From Dipteris shenzhenensis (lineage: Eukaryota > Polypodiophyta > Polypodiopsida > Gleicheniales): a stretch of DNA of 64,000 bases. Below are positions 45,781 to 56,294 of the stretch, piece after piece. Each line of letters opens with the position of its first letter. Positions within the stretch are counted from its first letter, which is position 1. Position numbers and translations under genes: made by a program. The stretch lies in NCBI GenBank assembly GCA_047967505.1, contig CM106540.1; one strand, 5' to 3'. The notes beneath the pieces were generated by a model. That model was not told the origin of the DNA. It searched no databases and worked only from the letters and a program-made list of their open reading frames with translations.

Positions 45781-46685
45781 GAGCTTGGCTAATTAGGAGC
45801 TTGTGGTAGCCAAGGCTCCTATGTTTGTGTATACTACAGCACCTCCAACTATGAACTACACAAGCAGCAAGGTCCTCATCCCAAAAATGAGTTGCAGTTC
45901 GAGCTATTCAAGGACCAATCAGCTCTTATGACTTGCACATAAGGCTCACGACTGCCAAGCTTCAACGACCTCAACTAAGGTAGCATCGGCTAGCCTCCAA
46001 CCATAGCGAGTTCCAGCCAACCGGAGTGCTTACCCACAACCATCTCAAGACCTACAATGCTTATGCACATCTTCGCCAACAATGAAGGACTCTAGTTCTC
46101 CAAGCACTAAGGCCCGACTTCACCGTGGCCTCACAGAGCTCATCACTTCTCCCACGAAGATCATCGATGACTCACCAGCTTAAATAGCAGCACCTATCTA
46201 CGACCTCCAGCCAAGCTCACAACGACCAGCAACTCATGCCATTCATGACTATAGGTACGCATCAGTAGCAAATGAGTCTTTAGTGGCTCCTTTAATGCCT
46301 CCGAGTCCAGCCTCCAATTGAGTGCAACTGCTCCACCAATGGGTAACTCTATCAGGTAACTCTATCGCTCCAACAGATGTCAAGACATGGGCGACCGGCT
46401 CCTACATCCACACGCTAAAGCTACACTTACCGGCTCCTACATCCACGAGATAAAGCTACGCCACCCTCTATAGCCCACGCGGCTCTCCATTCCATCAACG
46501 GATGCTCACAGACTGACTCTGTAGCTCTTGCCTCTACAAATGCGCTTATCTTCATCTCAACGACCTCCGAGCGATGCATCACTAGCCCCTCGAAGCTCCA
46601 GCCAATGAGCTCTCAATCATAAGGCGTCTCCACCAACAATGCCATCCCAAGCTCTTAAACACTAGCAACGTCGTCTTCCACAACT
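45781..46685. other. C-rich, G-poor strand-skewed stretch, second copy
   Basis: Same composition and word style as 16,326-17,170 (agctcc, ctccagcc, aacgacct) and the same position relative to the cttgaagattt motif and family A leader. No credible coding frame. Confidence 0.5.
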
Positions 46686-47916
46686 TCTTTACATCATCGG
46701 AATCTTGAAGATTTTGATGGTATCTTGCAAGATTCTGTCACCTAGCCCTTATCAACCCTATCCACTAGGGTCACCACACACAAAGGTGTGGTCAAAGGGC
46801 TACCACATGGTAGCCTTATCTCTAGTGCCACATCATCAGAGACTCGCAAGTCAATGCCTGACACATCATCAAGCACATCAAGTCTGAAATGTCAGTAGCC
46901 AGATCTTCATCTACCACATCATTAGGGTTGAGCAATCAACTACCACATCACCCTGACCAATCATCAGTCCACCTCAACACTACAACATCGTCATTACCAT
47001 GTGGCACTGACCCCTGCAGGTACACTAACCTCCTACTAGGCACACTGTGCACACACTGTATGTGCACCTGCCTGCCACATCATCACAGTGCCCCACTAAC
47101 ACATCCCTTGCCAAGCATAATGGCCACATCATCACTGCATGTGACTTACCCTGCCACATCATCATTTTCACTCCTCATGCACCTCCACCTAGATCAAGCG
47201 ATATCTCTTGATCCAGGAAGAAATTGAGGGCTCTCCAAAAAGGAAAAATGCTTGATTTTTTGTGCTCTATGCATTCGTCACATCAGAACACATTTTGGTG
47301 CAAGTATCACACACTTTTATGCTTCAATAACAAATTTACTTCTTGCACACACATCAGCCTCTACATCGACGCTTCTGACCCAACACCTAAAATGAAGAAA
47401 GAAAATGAATTATTTGCTGCTTTTTCATCACTCGACAGTTGGTCTAGATCTAGTTTAGAGTAGATTAGATCATCCATAGTGGAGAGAACTCCAAAGCAAC
47501 CAATCGGAGCCATGCCAAAAATGTCCTACACAGAGTCAGTCCCAGCGCTCATATGCAGTTTCACATCATCACATTACCTGAAACTTGAAGTTCCATAGTT
47601 CAGTGAGCTTACTTCAAAGTGTTCAGAGACATTAACCGACTGATCAGTGGGAGATAGCACATAATTTGATTTCACACTCACATGCCATCATTATAAGGCC
47701 TATTTGGCTATTTTCTGGTATTGTGCACATCAATTCAAGCCTTGTAAAGCCTCTTGGCTATTCTCGTTATCATTTGCCATAGGCCTCATAATAGATCGGA
47801 TTACATATTGTAGTCTTATCTTCACAGACAGTTAAGATTTCACTTGACACAGTCAGTGCTTTGCAATTGATATAGATAGTAATTTCACATACACTTTGAG
47901 TACATTTCTTGCACCA
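46686..47916 (+). mobile_element. copia family A 5' noncoding region, second plus-strand copy
   Basis: Matches 17.2-18.6 kb: cttgaagattt, CACATCATC words, the ctagatcaag...cttgatccagg block near 47,200, then a leader (47,500-47,916) with cagtttcacatcatcacattacctgaaac. A 5' copy of the 220-bp LTR found at this element's 3' end could not be identified, so either the 5' LTR is lost or this noncoding region belongs to another family joined to the A-type pol. Confidence 0.65.
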
Positions 47917-49106
47917 TGTCTATGACTAGCAACCTCAATTTGGAGGCATCTACTAAGCTAGACAACTCTAATTATGACACATAGAAATATTGAATGGAGA
48001 CCATTCTTGTACTTCAGGACAAATGGGAGTATGTTGATGGGTCTACACCTAGACCATTGGATGATCCAGCCAACAGTAGCTCTACTCCACCTGTTGTCAT
48101 AGTACCAGTAGCGGGATCTCCAGCTTCACAAACAATGTCCGCACCTGTAGCAGATCTTGCCATTGCATGAGCACAGGCAGAATGGGACAAGAAAGACAAA
48201 TATGCATATCATTTGATCAAGCAAAATGTGCAAAGATGTCATGCTAGGATAGCTCAACAAATTTAATACATTAAAAGAAGCATGGGATATGTTCACAGCT
48301 CTTTATGAGTCCAATAACACTTCCAAGATTCTCACATTGAGAAACCAGATAAACCAGAGTTTCCACAAAAGCAATGAAACTGGTCATGCTTACGTACTCA
48401 GGATCAAGGATTACAACAATCAACTTGTAGTAATAAGAGAGACCATGAATCCCACAGAAATGGTTCAAGTCATCCTCGATGGACTAGGAGAGGGATACGA
48501 GAATCTAGTCCAAAGTATTGCCATCCAACGGCAAATTTTGACACTGGAAGTGCTCGAGTCAGTTTTACTTAGTGAAGAACTCAAGACACAAGCCATTCAT
48601 GCATGCAAAGGTCATTCCAATGATCAAGCATTCACAGCTTTAGATAGAAGAAGAGGTAGGGGTAGATCATTCTAGCAAAGTGGTCATCATCACAACAACA
48701 AAATCAACATTAAAGTCAAAATCAGCATTAGCGTCATCCTCAACAACATTAGCATCAACAAAGAGGAAATCATTCCAATCAAGGAAGATTCCAAGGATGA
48801 GGGAATGCATCCACCAATGTGTCAAACATTCAGTGCAATTACTGTCATAAGTTTTAACACTATCAAAGAGATTGTCGCAAGAAGCAGTACCACCAAGGCA
48901 GTCAAATCCAGGAACAATCGAGGAAATTTTTTAGGAAGAGAAAATCATCGCGGTGGACATTCAAGTTATAGTAATTATGCAAATGAACTTGAGAATATAT
49001 TCCTTGCAAGCGAGGATATGCAGCACATTGAAACAGTGTATCTTAACACTGATTGCAATTCAAAAGGGGAATATAGTTATCAAGTCGATCAACCAACTCA
49101 GGATCC
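47917..49106 (+). pseudogene. copia family A gag
   Basis: Gag begins M-S-M-T-S-N-L-N-L-E-A-S-T and contains two early stops and a frame change at about 48,230. A clean gag core (48,260-48,672) follows with L-R-N-Q-I-N-Q-S-F-H-K and a long helical segment. At about 48,830-48,875 is a CCHC zinc knuckle: C-N-Y-C-H-K-F, a TAA stop in the middle, then H-Y-Q-R-D-C. Gag packages the RNA; the knuckle binds it. The stop inside the knuckle and a later frame change disable it. Confidence 0.88.
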
Positions 49107-50580
49107 TTGATACATAAACAACGGTGCATCTTCTCATATGACAAAGCATCAAGAATGGTTCATAGAGATGAAACTATAAGAAGGTCAGAAGAAGGTTATC
49201 TACACTATAGAAAATATACACTGAATCCAGTTCAAGGGAAAGGCATTATCCCTATGAACAATTTCATTGGTATGAATGGATTGGTGAAAGATGTACTCTA
49301 TGTTCTAAAACTCAGTAAGAACCTCTTATCAGTTGGTCAAATGACGGAACACAACTATCGAGTAATCTTTGATGGACATGAATGCATGATCAGAGACAAA
49401 TCTAGAGGATACCAACTAGTAGGAAAAGCAGTCAAGGAAGGACGCTTGTTCAGAATGCTAGCTACAGAACTAGATTTGCATGCCATGTCAGCTCAACCGC
49501 AACAAATGCCACTTTCCAGAAAATGGCACAAGAGATATGGACGTGTCAATTTTAAAAGCTTGATAGAGCTCAGAAATCAGAATATAGCAATTGGAATTCC
49601 AAAGCTTCAGTTTCTTGGAAAATTTTGCAAAGCATGCTACTTCAGTAAACAAAAGCAAACCAATTTCGATAAAAGTACCTCTCAAGCACGAGGTATTCTT
49701 GATTTGATACATACAAACATATGGGGTTATGCCCATACCCACCGCATCAATGGTTCACTTTACTACTTGACTTTCATTGACGACTACAGCAGATATTGTT
49801 GGGTCTTTTTTCTGAAAGAGAAATCTGAAGTGTTTTCCAGATTTCAAGAATTCAAAACCATGGTAGAAAACCAGACAGGCGGAAAGATCAAAGTCATGAG
49901 ATTAGACAGAGGAGGTGAATACATGTCTTTAGCATTCATGAACTTTTGCAAAAGTCATGGCATTCAAAGACAATTCACATGTGCAGATACTCCTTAGCAG
50001 AATGCAAGAGTTAAAAGGAAGAATGGTACTTTAGTAGACAGTGCTAGAGTAATGCTCAATGAGAAGCATCTTCTAAATTAGTATTGGGTAGAAGCAATAG
50101 CCACTACAAACTACTTGCTTAATCACGAACCGATTCAAGGTATGACTCCTTATGAAGCATTCACTGGACACAAGCCACGCATTGGGTATCTCCACATAAT
50201 TGGTTGCATAGCATATGCCCACATACATGACAACCACCACAAGAAATTGGATGCGAAGTCACATAAATGCATCATGGTTGGCTAAACAATGAAGAAAGCA
50301 AAGCATACAAGTTGTATGATCCCATCAACTGAAAGGTCATTATCTCCAGAGATGTAATCTTTGATGAGAAATCAGAATGGAAAACCTCAAATACATAGGA
50401 GATAGACGCACCGATTACATAGTCATCTATAGAAAAGGTTAATGAAGAAGATCAAGAATTGCCAAAAGCACCCTAAGAAGAGCCACAACAACTCAAGCGA
50501 TCTACTAGGGAAAGCAAACCTCCAGCCAGATTAACATATGCTCAGAAAGGCAAAGCAATTCATGTTGAAACCACCAACTA
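49107..50580 (+). pseudogene. copia family A protease and integrase
   Basis: The protease site reads Y-I-N-N-G-A-S-S-H-M at about 49,110 instead of Y-I-D-S-G-A-S, so the catalytic Asp is Asn, and the preceding Trp is a TGA. Next comes pre-integrase W-H-K-R-Y-G-R-V-N-F...F-C-K-A-C-Y, then the integrase core. There the first acidic residue is Asn (L-I-H-T-N-I-W-G), the second Asp is kept (M-R-L-D-R-G-G-E-Y), and the third, normally Glu in V-A-E-R-K-N, is Lys (R-V-K-R-K-N). A TAG precedes that block and more stops follow to 50,580. All three functions are lost. Confidence 0.92.
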
Positions 50581-52150
50581 TGCTCTTATGACTACCATCA
50601 TGGCTACAGAAGAGCTAGTGTACTTCGAAGATGTAGTTGACAAGCCAAAATGGCAAACTGCTATGAATGAAGAAATGGAAGCTTTGTATAAGAATAATAC
50701 TTGGGAATTATGCGACCTTCCACTAGGAAAGAAGGCCATAGCAAACAAATGGGTACACAAAGTGAAGTACAATCCAGGTGAAAGCATTGAAAGATACAAA
50801 GCCAGACTAGTTGCAAAAGGATTTGCACAGCAATATGATCAAGACTATGATGAGACTTATGCTCCTGTACAAAGATGGATTCCATATGGCTCTTAATATC
50901 ACTAGCAACACTCATTAGATGAAATGTGTACTAGCTAGATGTCAAGAATTCTTTTCTCAATGGTTAGCTAGACGAGGAAGTCTACATGCAATAACGAGCA
51001 AGTTATGTTGAACCAGGAAAAGAGAATCACGTTTGACATCTCAAGAAAAGTCTCTATGACTTAAAGCAAGCCCCCAAAAGTTTGTATAATAGAATCAACA
51101 AATATTTTGCTAATCTAGGATACATGAAGTCCGATGTAGATCATACTCTCTACTACAAAGTTCAAGGGGAAGACATCACTATTGCACTTTTGTACGTAGA
51201 TGATCTGATTATGATTGGAAGCAATGATAGCTTCATCAAGAAGTTGAAACAAGACTTATTTGTAGAGTTTGACATGAAAGATCTTGGACTTATGCACTAT
51301 TGTCTTGGAATTGAGTTCTAGAGAGACTAAGACAGCACCTTCATGAGTCAGTTGAAATATGTTGACAGTCTCCTAAAGAAGTTTCATATGGTAGATTGCA
51401 ACCACTCCAATGGAACAAAGTTTGAAAATTACTAAAGATTTAGAAAATCCTACCATCAATGATAGGTACTATCGGTAGCTCATCGAATCTCTTATATATA
51501 TGACTATCACATGGCCAGATATTTGTTATGTAGTAAGTTCACTAGAACAATTTATGGCAAATCCAAAACAGTCTCACTAGAATGCAGGCAGAAGAGTCTT
51601 GAGATATATCAGAGGTATAAGACAGTTTGGAATAGAATATAGAGGAAGTCATCCAAGGTTGCATGGATACTATGAAATTGACTATGCAGAAGATCATAAG
51701 ACTAGGAGATCGACACAAGGATATGCATTTTTCCTTAGTCAAGTGCTATATCATGGTTGTCCAACAAACAACCAACTTTTTCTTTGTCTTTAATAGAATC
51801 AGAATATAGAGCTCTATAGAGCTCTCATTATAGGTGCATGTGAGGCTATATGGCTAAGAAGACCATTGCCAGAAATAGATGACTTTGATGAATCAAAGCC
51901 AACAACAATATACTATGGTAATTAATCGGCTCAAGCATTGGCCAAGAATCCAGTATATCGCTCCAGGACAAAGCACATTGATATCAGAGAGCACTTCATT
52001 AGAGAAAGAGTGTTACTTGGTGACATCACACTGCAGCATTGTGATAGCAAAGGGAATGTTGCAGACATCTTTACCAAACCACTAGGTAAAGAGCTTTTCG
52101 AGAAACACCGACAAACACAGATGAAGGACATTCCCATTAAAGGGGTGTGA
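50581..52150 (+). pseudogene. copia family A reverse transcriptase and RNase H
   Basis: RT N-terminus 50,588-50,896 with T-W-E-L-C-D-L-P-L-G-K-K-A-I-A-N-K-W and R-L-V-A-K-G-F. A frameshift lies near 50,870. A damaged middle includes L-D-V-K-N-S-F-L-N-G with changes. Then 51,082-51,321 carries intact Y-V-D-D-L. RNase H pieces: L-R-Y-I-R-G-I-R-Q-F-G (51,600), I-D-Y-A-E-D (first catalytic D kept), and the C-terminus 51,938-52,150 with R-T-K-H-I-D-I-R-E-H-F and D-I-F-T-K-P-L. Many stops. Confidence 0.93.
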
Positions 52151-52227
52151 TGGAATGTAATGCTCAGTCCTTCTTCGATTCCCTAGAATCATCCTCTTGA
52201 GGGAAGGCCTACTTCATGATGTTGATC

Positions 52228-52464
52228 TTGAGGGAAGGTGTTGAGAAACCATGCTCAGCATCATGTGCTCATATGTGCAAAGCACTAACCCAATAGAGTG
52301 CTATAAAGAAAAAGGTTAGATGCCCTAACCATAATCCTAAAGGGGTTTGTATATATTCTACAGTTTCGACTAAATCTAGTGTACAATTAGTCATTTGTGG
52401 AGTGCTCTCTAGCTGTGCCCTCTCTCTTCATCTCCACTCTTCTCCTCTCCCTTCTTCATATTTT
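52228..52464 (+). mobile_element. polypurine tract and 3' LTR of the family A element
   Basis: The purine run gagggaagg (52,230-52,238) directly precedes TGTTGAGAAACC at 52,239. The LTR matches 25,558-25,777 to its CT-rich end, then diverges at about 52,464 before the expected TTTTGTCA border, so its last ~10 bp are altered or lost. Confidence 0.88.
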
Positions 52465-53400
52465 CTCGTCTTCCTTAGCCTCCTTGGCATGTCTTCAATA
52501 CCTTCATGACAAAGATTTAAAAACACAACCAAAGCAAGGCTTTCCTCCAAGACCCTGCAGCCTTCACTATGAATTTTGCAAACTACTTTGTATTTTTTTG
52601 GAAAGCTATCAAACCTCCTATTGATGGGAATCCAGAGCTTTTTGTCTGTAATCAAATCCTTGGCATGATCATATGATGTTCCTGATATCATTATCTTCTG
52701 TTTCTCTGAAATCTTCTAAAATTCTGGTAGCTCCTCTGCCAAAAAATCTTTGTGGGTCTCCAAAATGGCAGCATAACCGATCTCTTTGTTCCACATCTCA
52801 TAAATTACATGGTAATCCTATTGAGCATCACATTTCTCAAGAAAATAAAAAAGTAACAAATCTACAGGCTTCTAGTCTTCTTTTAATGTCTTCCCTTGAA
52901 CGGGACTATCTTCTTTTACAAAAGACATGCCTTGAACGCTTGCTAGCTCAATTTTATCTATTCTCTAAGCTCTCCTTCTTGCTTGAACTTCCCTCTCCTT
53001 GACAAGGGAAAGCTTGTCCCTGCAACATCCTCTTCGTTGACAGAAATGGCGATTGTTCCGGTAGTCCGTGCACCACAAATTGAAGTATCCCTTTAAATTT
53101 ACTATCTTGAATGGAAAAAGCAATTTTCATAAAGTTATACAATCCAAGTATTCTCTCTCTCTCTCTCTCTCTATGTGCAAAAAACATTGGGAGAGAGATC
53201 TGCGAAAATTGGAAAGGATTATTGTACATATCTTGAAAAAAGTGAGTATTGAAATTCAAGGAAAGTGATCGAGGACGTAAATTATACACAATTCTATACT
53301 AAAGTGAAATAAAGATTTGACATAAAGTGACTTAGGATAGGACTGCCTCCAAGAGGGTGTTGAAGTAGGAGCAGTGGCAGCTCAATTTCCTTCCTTCATT
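52465..53400. other. no recognised gene
   Basis: A plus-strand frame at 52,673-52,999 (109 codons, leucine/serine-rich) and a minus-strand frame at 52,691-52,428 exist without recognisable domains or splice context. A short CT tract lies at 53,151-53,173. Confidence 0.4.
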
Positions 53401-53401
53401 G

Positions 53402-53636
53402 TCCTTTCCTCTCTCTCTCTCTCTCACTCTCTCTCTAGCCTCCCCCTAGTCGTGACAAAGAAAAGAGAGTAAAAAACACACAAGAATAAACACTCAGTCT
53501 CCCCTTCCTCACTCCCTCTCTCACTCCCTCCCCCANNNNNNNNNNNNNNNNNNNNNNNNNNNNNNNNNNNNNNNNNNNNNNNNNNNNNNNNNNNNNNNNN
53601 NNNNNNNNNNNNNNNNNNNNNNNNNNNNNNNNNNNT

Positions 53637-53702
<66 letters not shown>

Positions 53703-53917
53703 CATGGAAGGCATCACGATACACAATGCCTGTGGGTTGAGTTAAAGGCTCCTACTTCGAATCGCTATTGTACCTACAAACAAATCTCTTATATAGCCTA
53801 CTCTCTCTCTCTCTCTCTCATGAAAGGCATCACGAAACACAATGCCTGTGGGTTGAGTGAATCGCTCCTACTTCGAATCGCTACTGTACTTATAAACAAA
53901 TCTCTTATATAGCCTAC

Positions 53918-53963
<46 letters not shown>

Positions 53964-54055
53964 GAAAGGCATCACGAAACATAGTGCCTATGGGTTGAGT
54001 TAATCGCTCCTACTTCGAATCGCTACTATACCTACAAACAAATCTCTTATATAGC

Positions 54056-54123
<68 letters not shown>

Positions 54124-54127
54124 TCTC

Positions 54128-54161
<34 letters not shown>

Positions 54162-54175
54162 CTACTCACGCTCGG

Positions 54176-54228
<53 letters not shown>

Positions 54229-54240
54229 GTGCACACCAGA
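53402..54240. repeat. CT tracts with a ~115-bp tandem module, across the assembly gap
   Basis: A module beginning catgaaaggcatcacgaaaca and ending acaaatctcttatatagcctac occurs at about 53,700-53,800, 53,819-53,918 and 53,960-54,058, each followed by a (CT)n tract of different length. Two further long CT tracts (54,059-54,120 and 54,179-54,228) flank a short (TA)n. Confidence 0.95.
53536..53635. other. assembly gap (100 N)
   Basis: Exactly 100 N between a CT-rich left flank and a pure CT tract on the right. The length is the conventional unknown-gap size, and the collapse is almost certainly due to the microsatellite. Confidence 0.99.
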
Positions 54241-54323
54241 GAGTGTGCAAAAGAAATCGATATGGAGGGTTGGGAATTTCCAAACCCTCCATATCCCTTT
54301 CTTTTGTACAAGTGTTACTTTGT

Positions 54324-54378
<55 letters not shown>

Positions 54379-54668
54379 AAAGAAAATTTGTGTGCAAAAG
54401 AACACAATTTGAGGGTTGGGAGTTTCCTAAACCTCCAAATTGCATTCTTTTGTACAGGTTTCTAACAATCTAAAACAGCCATCATAAAGGAGAGGGAGAG
54501 TTAGAGGGTGAGGGGGAGGGGGAGGGGGAGTTGGAGGGAGAGGGAGAGGGAGAAAGTGTAGAGAAGAAAGTGATATGGAGGGTTGGGAGATTTCCAACTC
54601 TCTGTATTGCTTTCTTTTGTACACACTCTGGTGCACACACCCATACACACACACACACACACACACAT

Positions 54669-54712
<44 letters not shown>

Positions 54713-54790
54713 TGTGGGTGAGAGGGAGAGGGAGAGAGCACAAAGTAACACTTGTACAAAAGTAACGCTCTGATGCACACACCCACACAC
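54230..54790. repeat. hairpin modules alternating with CT/GA tracts
   Basis: Three related modules share ggagggttgggaatttcc-like words: about 54,235-54,330, 54,380-54,460 and 54,550-54,640. The first is an inverted repeat, tatggagggtt and aaccctccata around a short centre. Each has a cttttgtaca element and touches a pyrimidine or purine tract; the third is flanked by purine (GA)n, so it is inverted relative to the first. Confidence 0.85.
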
Positions 54791-54793
54791 ACA

Positions 54794-55577
54794 ATGGCAA
54801 GGATGAAGGTTGCTATCAGGAAGACGGGTCCACCCATAGCAAAATTGGTAGCATCAAGAGGACGGACGAGATGCACATCCAAGAAAAGGAAAACCAAGGC
54901 ATCTTCTCAAATAAGCAAAAAAAGAAAGATTTACACAAAAGGTCAGTGTACTAATGGAGATAAGAAGGGTGCTGAAAGCCATGGGTTTGGGTATTCGCAA
55001 GGCTCCTTTGCAACGGCTACTTAGGCAAGTTTGTGACAGTATAAACTTTGACGGCCTTGGTACCACTGGCAAAGAACAACCATTTGGGCATTGCAGGTGG
55101 CTGCCGATGCCTTTTTCATAGACTTTTTCCATGATACATTTCTTCTTACATCCCATAGCCATAGCGTGACAATCCATGGCAAAGGATATCACTACTTTAA
55201 AGGTGGTTAGATGGAGATATGACAAACTCCTCAAGGCTACAGATATGACAAACGTGAAGATGAGAGACATTTTGCTGATACCTGCACAAACGCTAAAACA
55301 AGATGAAGTGACTATAGAGGAATTGACTCAAGTGACTCATGAAAAAGGAACAAGATTAAAAACAACCTTCGAGGAGACGCAAAAGCCAAAATATAACGAC
55401 ACCAGGCATCCTCGTACCTCTTCCACCAATCTAGATACTGCAAAGCTAGAATTACAAGCTTTGGAGCGTCTAAATACACTAGGACCTGCTGTAAGGATAT
55501 GTTTTGAAGATTTGGAGTCAATAAGAGAGTTTACCCTAACAAACGATTGTATGAAAGCAATAAAAAACAGAGCATGA
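54794..55577 (+). pseudogene. histone H3-fold gene, CenH3-like, frame-broken, with C-terminal extension
   Basis: ATG at 54,794 starts a basic tail M-A-R-M-K-V-A-I-R-K-T-G, like the M-A-R-T-K start of H3. After a frame change near 54,920 the core continues V-S-V-L-M-E-I-R-R-V-L-K then I-R-K-A-P-L-Q-R-L-L-R-Q-V (H3: T-V-A-L-R-E-I-R-K and I-R-K-L-P-F-Q-R-L-V-R-E-I). After a shift near 55,085 comes A-L-Q-V-A-A-D-A-F-F, with L-L-T-S-H-S-H-S-V-T-I, and after a one-base shift at 55,174 M-A-K-D-I-T-T-L (H3: V-T-I-M-P-K-D-I-Q-L). Loop 1 is about five residues longer than in H3, and A-A replaces H3's A-S; both are CenH3-type features. Instead of ending, the frame runs 120 residues further to 55,575. 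Three shifts suggest a pseudogene unless they are assembly errors. Confidence 0.7.
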
Positions 55578-55691
55578 TAAGTCACCGACACAATCATCCT
55601 TGCAGGACTCTCGTAAGTTTTTAGTTTTATATCTCTCTTTAGATAACCAATTATTTTGAATACTATTTTGAACTACTCTGTTGATTTGTAG

Positions 55692-56045
55692 ATCACTCAA
55701 AAAAAAGTTACATGAAGAGATTCAAGGTATGGTACATATTGTGGACTCAGCTATCTTCTTCAAAATAAGGGATCCCAAGGAGCCAGTGGACCAGCTTGCG
55801 AAGTGGTTCACATATTGCAATTTTCAATTTGTTTGCAATATTTGTCATCCCTTACCATTTAGAGTAAGTGTTTATTCAAGTACATTGCATAAGCAGCTAA
55901 ATTGTTCTTTTCAATCCACAAATTCTAATCTTTATAGGAATTGTCAAGTGCAGACAAAATTGGAGTTTAGCTATAATATGTATATGCTAACAAAAGCATG
56001 TTTCTGCTTCAATTCGGTTGCACATACTCATCAAGAGATCGATCT
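55692..56045 (+). pseudogene. exons upstream of the copia insertion, probable Ulp1-like gene
   Basis: Acceptor tttgtag at 55,691, open exon to 55,863 (H-I-V-D-S-A-I-F-F-K-I-R-D-P-K, C-N-I-C-H-P-L-P-F-R), donor GTAAGT at 55,864. A short intron ends at tttatag (55,937), then comes an exon to 56,045 before GTAAGT. Frames of the two exons do not join without a one- or two-base change. In order and splice style these precede the exons at 62.0-62.7 kb, with the copia element lying in the intron between. Whether the histone-like ORF belongs to the same transcript is unproven. Confidence 0.5.
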
Positions 56046-56102
56046 GTAAGTGAACTTGCATTGCCCTAAAGAAGTATCTTAACTTTTCAAAATAAGAAAG
56101 GA

Positions 56103-56107
56103 TTTAT
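56103..56107. other. target-site duplication, left copy (TTTAT)
   Basis: TTTAT directly precedes the 5' LTR and is repeated directly after the 3' LTR at 61,989-61,993. Copia integrases make 5-bp duplications. Confidence 0.97.
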
Positions 56108-56280
56108 TGTGGGGGTTAAAGGTCACTGTGCCTTTACCTCGGTTATGTACAATACTTAAACACATATATAAATGAATGAAAAAGAAGATTAGGGTGGTTC
56201 TGCACCCACCAAAACTTGTGTGGCTCTTTGTTTCTCTCTCTCTCTCTCTTCCGTTCTTGCTTCTGTTGAGAGCACTCTCA
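56108..56280 (+). promoter_or_regulatory. 5' LTR of element C with TATA box
   Basis: Starts TGTGGGGGTTAAAGG, ends GAGCACTCTCA. TATATAAA at 56,165-56,172 is a plausible promoter; the 3' LTR has lost one A from it. The downstream end contains a CT run. At 173 bp it is short for a copia LTR. Confidence 0.95.
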
Positions 56281-56282
56281 AC

Positions 56283-56294
56283 TGGTATCAGAGC
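56283..56294 (+). other. primer-binding site of element C
   Basis: TGGTATCAGAGC, the exact complement of the initiator-Met tRNA 3' end used by most plant copia elements, two bases after the LTR. Confidence 0.97.

Noticed and set aside
46686-47916. 5' LTR of the family A element
   Set aside because: No similarity to the 220-bp LTR at 52,239 and no primer site at its end, so I list it only as a 5' noncoding region.
53424-54466. R-E-R-E and S-L-S-L repeat proteins
   Set aside because: Pure by-products of CT/GA microsatellites, one of them crossing the N gap.
54427-54897. Minus-strand ORF of 156 codons (T-P-P-P-P-P-P-H-P)
   Set aside because: Built from CT tracts and hairpin modules, antisense to the histone-like start, no real composition.
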